Made by a program: the position numbers and the translations under genes
The notes under the pieces: model-generated
What the model saw: only the letters and a program-made list of their open reading frames with translations
Databases searched by the model: none
What the model was told of the DNA's origin: nothing
Origin: Acidobacteriota bacterium
Lineage (GTDB): Bacteria > Acidobacteriota > Terriglobia > UBA7540
NCBI GenBank assembly: GCA_003224635.1
Contig: QHZK01000182.1
Location: forward strand, 1 to 8,300
Direction: 5' to 3'
DNA: 8,300 nucleotides
In this document: positions 1 through 4,624 of the stretch, piece by piece
Position numbering within the stretch: the first letter of the stretch is position 1
Layout of the letters: every line of letters begins with the position of its first letter

Positions 1-237
1 CTGATGGCGGCTTTCGATCCGGACTGGAACGCCGCGGTGCCCTACACCATGCTGATCGGCCCGAAAGGCGAGGTCCTGTACAAGCGCCAAGGCCCGGTTG
101 ACCCGCTCGAAGTGCGCCGGCTGATCGTCGCCAACCTGCCGGACGACGACTACGTCGGCCATCAGGCGTATTGGAGGCAGGCCGTGTACGGCAATTCGAA
201 TCAGCCTGAAGGAACCAGAAGTGAGAGTGAGAAGTGA
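1..237 (+). CDS. TlpA/thioredoxin-like (redoxin) protein, C-terminal fragment
   Basis: The gene enters from the left edge and ends at a TGA at 235-237, leaving 78 residues of the C-terminus. The fragment has a V-P-Y-T segment (residues 13-16), which fits the cis-proline loop of thioredoxin folds, followed by the strand-turn-strand pattern MLIGPKGEVLYKRQGPVDP seen in TlpA/AhpC-TSA-like proteins. The CxxC active-site region would lie upstream, outside the window, so redox activity cannot be judged. Such proteins usually act as thiol-disulfide reductases or cytochrome-maturation helpers in the periplasm. The last residues (RSESEK) and the stop codon are encoded by the heptamer repeat that fills the following intergenic region, so the tail has probably been created or altered by repeat expansion. 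The family call is fairly safe; the specific role is open. Confidence 0.75.
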   Translation: MMAAFDPDWNAAVPYTMLIGPKGEVLYKRQGPVDPLEVRRLIVANLPDDDYVGHQAYWRQAVYGNSNQPEGTRSESEK

Positions 238-280
238 GAAGCGAGAAGCGAGAAGTGAGAAGTAAGAAGTAGGAAGAGAC
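217..280. repeat. Heptamer tandem repeat array (AGAAGYG units)
   Basis: Six contiguous 7-nt units of the form AGAAGTG/AGAAGCG/AGAAGTA occupy 230-271, with degenerate units on both sides. The array begins inside the preceding reading frame and contains its stop codon. It is purine-rich on the + strand. It is a tandem repeat, not a CRISPR array, because there are no spacers. Confidence 0.85.
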
Positions 281-294
281 GCGCATGAAGGTGC

Positions 295-385
295 TTCATT
301 CTGACCCCTGGCTTCTGGCTTCTGACTTCTGCTTTTAGCTCTTCATTCTGACTCCTGACTTCTGGCTTCTGACTTCTGTTTTATG
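295..385. repeat. Two direct copies of a 44-nt CTTCTGA-rich repeat
   Basis: Copies at 295-338 and 342-385 match at 39 of 44 positions by eye. Internally each is built of 7-nt CTTCTGA/CTTCTGG-like units, close to the reverse complement of the array at 217-280, so the two blocks could form a long imperfect hairpin. A short perfect hairpin, ATGAAG/CTTCAT around a 3-nt loop (285-299), sits at the apex. The last three bases of the second copy are the ATG of the permease gene. Confidence 0.8.
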
Positions 386-1174
386 AAGCGCCACCTCAAA
401 CTCCTCCTGCTCTACTTCGCCCAGTACGCGAAGGTCCGCCTGGCGTACAAGGCGGACTTCTTCATCGCCTTCTTCTCGTCCATGGCGGCCACGGTGCTGG
501 GCTTTGGATTCGTGCTGGTATTGTTTTCCAAAATCCCGCAGCTCCAGGGCTGGTCGTTTTACGAAATCCTGTTCCTCTATGCCTTCTCGCTGGTCCCGCT
601 CGGCTTCTTCAACGTGGTGAGCTGGAACCTGTACGAATTCGGGGACATTTACATCATCCAGGGGCGCTTCGACCGCATCCTGCTGCGGCCCGTGGACACG
701 CTGTTTCAGGTCATCTTCGAGAAATTCCGGATCGAGTCGCTGCAGGAGGTGGTGACGGGGCTGCTGATCATCACGGTGTGCGTCCGCCGGCTGCACCTTG
801 CCTGGACGAGGGCGGACTACTTCTGGTTCGCGCTCATGGTAGCTTGCGGCGCAGTGATTTATCTTTCCGTGTTTCTCATCCTCACCGCTGTTTCGTTCTG
901 GTTTGAAGACCGGGTGGGCATAGTGCCGCCGGTATTCAACATGCTCACCTTCGGCCGCTATCCGCTCACCATTTACAACGTCTTCATCCAGTTCATGCTG
1001 AGCTGGATCATCCCCTTCGGGTTCGCTTCGTTCTATCCCACCACGCACTTCCTCAGGCGACAGTCGTTTGCAACCTACTTCTACCTGGTCCCCGTGGTGG
1101 CCGCGGTCTTCTTCGCGCTTGCCGTGCTGGTGTGGCACAAAGGAGTCGAGAATTACAGCAGCACCGGGTCTTAA
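383..1174 (+). CDS. ABC-2 family transporter permease (DUF990 / ABC2_membrane_6-like)
   Basis: A 263-residue integral membrane protein with a basic N-terminus and about six hydrophobic segments, near residues 26-48, 60-80, 116-134, 143-169, 201-217 and 231-252. The middle carries a G-R-F-D-R-I-L-L-R-P-V motif (94-104) and a later R-Y-P-L-T-I-Y segment (192-198). Both are typical of the ABC-2 permease subfamily once called DUF990, whose members are about 260 residues and work with an ABC ATPase and often a second permease of the same family. Neither partner is in the window; the gene upstream is TlpA-like, so partners lie elsewhere or further upstream. The ATG at 383 gives the normal family N-terminus, but no Shine-Dalgarno sequence precedes it: the bases before it are pyrimidine-rich repeat. 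Substrate unknown. Confidence 0.85.
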   Translation: MKRHLKLLLLYFAQYAKVRLAYKADFFIAFFSSMAATVLGFGFVLVLFSKIPQLQGWSFYEILFLYAFSLVPLGFFNVVSWNLYEFGDIYIIQGRFDRILLRPVDTLFQVIFEKFRIESLQEVVTGLLIITVCVRRLHLAWTRADYFWFALMVACGAVIYLSVFLILTAVSFWFEDRVGIVPPVFNMLTFGRYPLTIYNVFIQFMLSWIIPFGFASFYPTTHFLRRQSFATYFYLVPVVAAVFFALAVLVWHKGVENYSSTGS

Positions 1175-1178
1175 GAGC

Positions 1179-1213
1179 AGTGACAAGTGACGAGTGACGA
1201 GTGACAAGTGACG
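1179..1213. repeat. Heptamer tandem repeat array (AGTGACR units)
   Basis: Five exact-length 7-nt units (AGTGACA, AGTGACG, AGTGACG, AGTGACA, AGTGACG) start four bases after the permease stop codon. The period is the same as in the array at 217-280 and the AGTGA core is shared, but the rest of the unit differs. Confidence 0.9.
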
Positions 1214-1263
1214 AGCAAACCGCACGGATTGAAGTCTCTCCGCAGGCCAAGGCTCAGGCATGT

Positions 1264-1269
1264 TAAAAT
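1264..1269 (+). promoter_or_regulatory. Candidate -10 box of the crcB transcription unit
   Basis: TAAAAT at 1264-1269 lies about 14-18 bases before the aptamer, so transcription would start almost exactly at the riboswitch. No convincing -35 hexamer is found at 16-18 bp upstream, so this is a position-based suggestion. Confidence 0.35.
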
Positions 1270-1283
1270 AACCCTCAGTCAAC

Positions 1284-1357
1284 GAAAGGCGATGGAGTTC
1301 GCCTCAAGCTTCCGGAATCTGCCCTATCAGGGCGTACACGGAATGATGACTCCTGGG
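1284..1357 (+). ncRNA. Fluoride riboswitch (crcB motif)
   Basis: The leader matches the crcB RNA motif that binds fluoride. GGCGA (1288-1292) pairs with TCGCC (1299-1303) around a loop holding GGAGT (1294-1298). TTCCG (1310-1314) pairs with CGGAA (1339-1343), capped by a GCCCT/AGGGC hairpin (1321-1333). The conserved TGATGACTCCT segment follows (1344-1354). The loop GGAGT can pair with ACTCC (1349-1353), giving the characteristic pseudoknot. The element stands directly before a crcB gene, the standard target of this riboswitch. The overlap with a terminator (next entry) predicts gene activation when fluoride is bound. Confidence 0.95.
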
Positions 1358-1384
1358 ATGCCGAAAGCGCTCAGGAGTTTTTTG
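1349..1384 (+). terminator. Intrinsic terminator, riboswitch expression platform
   Basis: ACTCCTG (1349-1355) pairs with CAGGAGT (1372-1378), extended by a G-T and a G-C pair, and is followed by a run of T to 1383. The 5' arm shares ACTCC with the aptamer pseudoknot, so pseudoknot and terminator exclude each other. Ligand-free RNA should terminate; fluoride-bound RNA should read through into crcB. Confidence 0.9.
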
Positions 1385-1416
1385 TTGAGCGATGGCGTCC
1401 GGAAAGCTGAATTGCC

Positions 1417-1788
1417 ATGCGCGTCGTTCTTTTGATCGTGTTCGGCTCGGCCGGGACCCTCGCCCGCTACGCTCTTCAAGGGGTGGTGCAGTACCGCTCG
1501 GGTTCCTCCTTCCCAGTAGGCACCCTTTCGGTGAACCTCATGGGCTGCTTCCTGCTCGGGGTAGTCGGGCAGTTTGCTCTTCATCACCTCTCGATTCCGC
1601 CCGATTGGCGCATTGCCCTGACGATCGGTTTCTTCGGAGCATTCACGACCTTTTCGACATTCGGCTGGGAGACGATTCGAATGTTGGAGGACGGTGAGTG
1701 GGGTCGCGCCGGGCTCTACATGAGCCTGAGCGTGGTCGGCGGATTGTTGTTGGTCAAGATTGGCATGACCCTGGCGGATCGTTTCTAA
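1417..1788 (+). CDS. crcB: Fluoride channel CrcB (Fluc)
   Basis: A 123-residue, four-helix membrane protein of normal family length. Recognisable signatures are GTLSVNLMG (35-43), with the conserved Asn40, and GFFGAFTTFSTF (71-82). The latter supplies the central sodium-site region and the phenylalanines (F79, F82) that line the fluoride pathway in Fluc channels. Fluc works as an antiparallel dimer that lets cytoplasmic fluoride leak out and so relieves toxicity. The start at ATG 1417 is preceded by GGAAAG with 10 bases of spacing and gives the normal N-terminus. Expression is expected to be controlled by the upstream fluoride riboswitch. The DUF190 gene follows after 12 bases in the same operon. 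Confidence 0.95.
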   Translation: MRVVLLIVFGSAGTLARYALQGVVQYRSGSSFPVGTLSVNLMGCFLLGVVGQFALHHLSIPPDWRIALTIGFFGAFTTFSTFGWETIRMLEDGEWGRAGLYMSLSVVGGLLLVKIGMTLADRF

Positions 1789-1793
1789 GGAGG
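1787..1793 (+). promoter_or_regulatory. Strong ribosome-binding site for the DUF190 gene
   Basis: AAGGAGG overlaps the crcB stop codon and stands 7 bases before the GTG at 1801. It decides that GTG is the start rather than the internal ATG at 1837, which would remove 12 residues. Confidence 0.85.
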
Positions 1794-1800
1794 AGGCGTC

Positions 1801-2145
1801 GTGGAACATCAACGGTTCGAAGGCGAGCGTACCCTGATGCGAATCCACATCGGCGAATCAGACAAATGGCACGGCAAGCCCCTTTACCAGGCTGTTGTGG
1901 AGCTCTTCCGCCGCGAGGGTTTTTCCGGTGTCACGGTACTTCGGGGCGTGGGCGGCTACGGGTCCTCAAGCCGCTATCATACGGACAAGATCCTACGGCT
2001 CTCGCAGGACCTGCCGATCGTCATCGAAATGGTCGAGGACTCCGAGCACATCGAGCGCATCCTGCCCACGCTGGACGAGATGGTCGACGGTGGCCTTATC
2101 ACGCTCGAGAAGGTCCGAGTGATCCTTTACAGGCCAGGGAAGTGA
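1801..2145 (+). CDS. DUF190 family protein linked to CrcB
   Basis: A 114-residue soluble protein with the family's hallmarks in order: R-I-H-I-G-E-S-D-K-W-H-G-K-P-L-Y (14-29), V-T-V-L-R-G-V-x-G-Y-G (43-54 region), S-S-R-Y-H-T-D-K, then L-P-I-V-I-E-M-V and a C-terminal strand ending V-R-V-I-L-Y-R. This is PF02641 (DUF190), a small alpha/beta family with a PII-like fold that is very often encoded next to crcB. Its biochemical role is not established; the operon suggests it modulates or supports fluoride export. The GTG start follows an AAGGAGG site. Start and length fit the family. The gene ends convergently with the NtrC-type gene on the other strand. Confidence 0.9.
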   Translation: MEHQRFEGERTLMRIHIGESDKWHGKPLYQAVVELFRREGFSGVTVLRGVGGYGSSSRYHTDKILRLSQDLPIVIEMVEDSEHIERILPTLDEMVDGGLITLEKVRVILYRPGK

Positions 2146-2150
2146 GGGAG

Positions 2151-2176
2151 CGGACCGGCGGGTCTGTGCCGTTTTC
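2151..2176 (+). terminator. Possible weak terminator after the fluoride operon
   Basis: CGGACC/GGTCTG (2151-2166, one G-T pair, GGCG loop), or alternatively CGGC/GCCG (2156-2171), precedes TTTT at 2172-2175. It sits between two convergent genes. The stem is short and the T run minimal, so support is modest. Confidence 0.35.
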
Positions 2177-2205
2177 TGATTGCTGACTACTTACGATGGC
2201 GATCT

Positions 2206-3588
2206 TCAGGCCGAGGGTGGAACTTCCGGCGCGTCTTCCAACCGATATTCCTTGAGCTTTCTATAGATCGTGGTCTTTCCGATGCCCAGGAGCTTTGCAG
2301 CCCGCAAGCGGTCGCCGCCCGTTTGCTCAAGCGCCTGAACGATCGCCTGCTTCTCCAGTTGCTGAAGGGTAGTGAGCTCCTGGTCCAGCTCCGACTTGCC
2401 ACCAATTCCATTGACCAGACTTGCGGGCAGGTCGCCTACCCCGATCTCAGAGCCGGAGGCCAGCGCGAGAGCGTGCTGGACGCAATTCTCCAGCTCCCGG
2501 ACGTTGCCAGGCCAGTCGTAGCTCATTAAGCGGCTCAGGGCTTGATCGGAAATCGAAATCCCGTCGACCTCGCCAGCCTCCCCCCGGAAGCGCTCGACGA
2601 AGCTATGAACGAGCGCGGGGATGTCACCCCTGTGCTCGCGCAAGGGCGGCATCTTGATGGTGACGACGTTCAGCCGATAGTAAAGGTCCTTGCGGAAGGC
2701 GCCCTCCTTGACGGCTGCTTCGAGGTCCCGATTGGTCGCGGCCACGATCCGGGCCTCCAGGCGGGTGGGGGTGTTGGTGCCGATAGCCTTGAACTCCCGC
2801 TCCTGGAGCGCCCGCAACAACTTGACCTGGAGGGCCACCGGGAGTTCGCCGACCTCGTCCAGAAACACGGTCCCACTCTCAGCCGAAGCCAGCAGGCCCA
2901 GGCGAGTTTGATCCGCGCCGGTGAACGCCCCGCGCACGTGCCCGAAGAGTTCGCTCTCGATCAGGGTGGGCGGCAAGGCGCCGCAGTCGACGGGGACAAA
3001 AGGCTTGTCGTGCCAGGGACTGTAGGCGTGGATGGCGTGCGCCACGAGCTCCTTTCCGGTCCCGCTCTCACCGAGGATGAGCATGGGATGGCGCTTCCCG
3101 GCAATCTTGAGGATCAGGTGGTAGATCGCCTGCATCGCCTCCGAGGCGCCGATCAGTCTTCCGAAACCCTGGAGCGTGCTGACTTCCTCCCGCAGGAGGC
3201 GATTTTCGGAGGCGAGCTGCTGCCTTTCCACGAGTCGCTGCAAGAGATGTCTGAGGTCGTCGGCCTTGAAGGGTCTGTCGATGTTGCTGATGTAGTCGTA
3301 GGCGCCCAGTTTGATGGCCTCCACCGCCTCCGGGATAGTACCTGAATCCGCCATCATGACCACGTCGGTGCCAGGGGACTTGCGCTTCACAGCCTTCAGC
3401 AACTCGACGCCGTTGGCGCCCGGGGCGCATACGTCCGCCAGGACAACATCGATCTGGGCGCTTTCTAAAATGGCGAGGGCGCGGGCCGCCGAACTGGCCA
3501 CGCGCACATCGAAGCCCAAAGCCTTGAGAATGTCGACACAAGTCGCCCGCAGCGACCCTGTGTCCACCACCAGAGCACTCTTACCCAT
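2206..3588 (-). CDS. Sigma-54-dependent response regulator, NtrC family, with degenerate receiver
   Basis: A 460-residue protein with the NtrC layout. Residues 1-120 are a receiver domain; about 144-370 an AAA+ sigma-54 activator domain with Walker A GESGTGKE (173-180), the sigma-54 contact loop GAFTGA (220-225) and Walker B TVFLDE (240-245); 411-450 a Fis-type helix-turn-helix (RAAKLLGIGKTTIYRKLKEY, 429-448). ATPase, sigma-54 contact and DNA-binding parts look intact. The receiver keeps the phospho-acceptor Asp52 but has only one acidic residue at the usual pair (D9-T10), Ala80 where Thr/Ser is expected, and Arg105 in place of the conserved Lys, with extra residues before R-P-F. No histidine kinase gene is adjacent. 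I saw no -24/-12 sigma-54 promoter in the window, so target genes are unknown. The ATG at 3588 lacks a clear ribosome-binding site but gives the normal start. Confidence 0.93.
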   Translation of the reverse strand: MGKSALVVDTGSLRATCVDILKALGFDVRVASSAARALAILESAQIDVVLADVCAPGANGVELLKAVKRKSPGTDVVMMADSGTIPEAVEAIKLGAYDYISNIDRPFKADDLRHLLQRLVERQQLASENRLLREEVSTLQGFGRLIGASEAMQAIYHLILKIAGKRHPMLILGESGTGKELVAHAIHAYSPWHDKPFVPVDCGALPPTLIESELFGHVRGAFTGADQTRLGLLASAESGTVFLDEVGELPVALQVKLLRALQEREFKAIGTNTPTRLEARIVAATNRDLEAAVKEGAFRKDLYYRLNVVTIKMPPLREHRGDIPALVHSFVERFRGEAGEVDGISISDQALSRLMSYDWPGNVRELENCVQHALALASGSEIGVGDLPASLVNGIGGKSELDQELTTLQQLEKQAIVQALEQTGGDRLRAAKLLGIGKTTIYRKLKEYRLEDAPEVPPSA

Positions 3589-3612
3589 GGCAACGGGTCC
3601 ACCGGTGCGGCC

Positions 3613-3641
3613 AGTATAGTTGAAGGATCGTAATCGGGGAA
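3613..3641 (-). promoter_or_regulatory. Possible promoter of the NtrC-type gene
   Basis: On the - strand TATACT (3618-3613) resembles a -10 box. With a 17-bp spacer the -35 position reads TTCCCC (3641-3636), a poor match. The distance to the ATG at 3588 is reasonable. Confidence 0.3.
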
Positions 3642-3658
3642 GAGAAAACTCGGGTCTG

Positions 3659-3727
3659 GAAGGGAAACGCTGCTAGTACCACCAGGCCAGCACTTTCGTA
3701 CTGGGCCGAGGCAAAGCCTTTCCCTTC
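3659..3727 (-). ncRNA. Candidate structured RNA or long hairpin between two - strand genes
   Basis: Read on the - strand, GAAGGGAAA pairs with TTTCCCTTC as nine uninterrupted pairs. After one G-G mismatch the stem continues with GC/GC. Inside is a second stem, GGCC-C-AGTAC with GTGCT-GGCC (one bulged C, one G-U pair), closed by a GAAA tetraloop of the stable GNRA type. The two stems are joined by an asymmetric internal loop of 8 and 14 bases. This is more elaborate than a normal terminator, and no U run follows directly. It lies 70 bases upstream of the NtrC-type start and 25 bases after the stop of the preceding gene. I do not recognise a known RNA family in it. Confidence 0.5.
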
Positions 3728-3752
3728 GCCGCTTGCCGCGATCAGGGCGCAA

Positions 3753-4415
3753 TCAGGGATTACCCGCGCGCCTGACTGGAACAGGGTCTAAGACGACAAA
3801 GTCGAGGGCAGACTGCGGAGTGACCACGGCTTCACCTGGGCTTGGCGACAATCCTGGGCTGGCCTTCGTGCGCGCAGGGGGTCTGCCCCGTGTTGAAGCG
3901 CGAGACACACGAGGTAGCTCGGACGCGCTTCCAGACTCTGCGCGCTCAATATCGCTTTCGCCGCCCCACTGGCTGAAGGTACTGCTGTCAAGCTGCATCA
4001 GGCGACCCTCGGAATCGCGCAACCCCGTAAGCGCCAGCCTCAGATAACCCGGACGGTCCGAGCCTTCTTCCTTGCGCACCGCCACACACCGGCCCTCGAC
4101 CGCAGACCCCGGGGAAGGTGCTGCAGACCCCTTGGTGGCTTGGATCGATACCACCCGAGCCTCGAACGGGTCCCCTGGAAGGGCTTCACCTGAGGTTAGA
4201 GTGCGCTTGAGGCGGACGGTGAGCACGGTGCCCGGCGACATTACTTCGGTCGGCCCAGAAACGCCCAGCCACGAAGTCCTGAATCCTACAAGGACGCAAA
4301 ATGCAAGCAGCGCAACGGCCGCAAACCAGGGCCACCTGCGCGCCTTTCGGTCTTCTAACACAAGCTCCTCCACTGAGCCCCCCTCGGCTAGTGCTCCATG
4401 CATTCCGGGTGCCAC
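3753..4415 (-). CDS. Unrecognised membrane-anchored protein with 'GTVLTVRL' beta domain
   Basis: A 220-residue protein with a short, partly acidic N-terminus, one hydrophobic helix (about 28-45) following R-K-A-R-R, and an extra-cytoplasmic remainder. Residues 59-148 read S-P-G-T-V-L-T-V-R-L-K-R-T-L-T-S-G-E, then P-G-D-P-F-E-A-R-V, V-E-G-R-C-V-A-V and L-R-L-A-L-T-G-L. This resembles a beta-rich domain I associate with secreted Acidobacteria proteins that use the phrase 'G-T-x-L-x-V-R-L-x-x-T-L'. A Pro/Ser-rich linker (149-195) follows, then a last strand (198-215). No catalytic motif is seen and function is unknown. The start is uncertain: GTG at 4415 has no clear ribosome-binding site; ATG at 4403 or GTG at 4373, after a G-rich stretch, are alternatives. 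The same orientation as its neighbours is compatible with co-transcription. Confidence 0.65.
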   Translation of the reverse strand: MAPGMHGALAEGGSVEELVLEDRKARRWPWFAAVALLAFCVLVGFRTSWLGVSGPTEVMSPGTVLTVRLKRTLTSGEALPGDPFEARVVSIQATKGSAAPSPGSAVEGRCVAVRKEEGSDRPGYLRLALTGLRDSEGRLMQLDSSTFSQWGGESDIERAESGSASELPRVSRASTRGRPPARTKASPGLSPSPGEAVVTPQSALDFVVLDPVPVRRAGNP

Positions 4416-4431
4416 GACGCGTTTTTCAGAG

Positions 4432-4522
4432 AAGTTAGTTAGTAAGTATTTTATGTAGAACGAGTTACGTAGAACCTTCGACGATGAGGGATGGTACCGT
4501 CTCGGTAAGACTTACCTAACTT
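4432..4522. repeat. Inverted repeat between - strand genes
   Basis: AAGTTAG-TTA-GTAAGT (4432-4447) is mirrored by ACTTACCTAACTT (4510-4522). The arms match over 13 bases apart from a 3-base insertion and are separated by 62 bases. The loop holds GTAGAAC twice (4455-4461 and 4469-4475) and a GGTACC palindrome. It lies just upstream of the membrane-anchored protein gene, where an operator or a cruciform element could sit. The rest of 4416-4624 shows only GC-rich short palindromes such as CCGGCGCCGG (4572-4581). Confidence 0.5.
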
Positions 4523-4624
4523 AACTGCCTTCTTTGCTTAGATGTTACGCGGTAGACGCGCGCATCCGCGACCGGCGCCGGCCCACTGGAAATGGAGTGA
4601 AGCCTGATTCGGCGGCCTCGGCGG

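Noticed and set aside
217..385. Repeat blocks as a CRISPR array
   Set aside because: Units are contiguous 7-mers or one 44-nt duplication, without regular spacers, and no cas genes are near.
335..1282. Long - strand open frame antisense to the permease
   Set aside because: Its product is rich in charged residues and His with no domain pattern, while the + strand frame encodes a clear membrane protein with family motifs.
2542..3345. 267-codon + strand open frame opposite the NtrC-type gene
   Set aside because: It mirrors the codon structure of the real gene; the - strand product has all AAA+ motifs.
3659..3727. c-di-GMP-I (GEMM) riboswitch on the + strand, prompted by GCAAAGCC at 3711-3718
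   Set aside because: The rest of the GEMM core and its third helix are missing, the loop on that strand is TTTC, and no + strand gene follows. The - strand fold with a GAAA loop is better.
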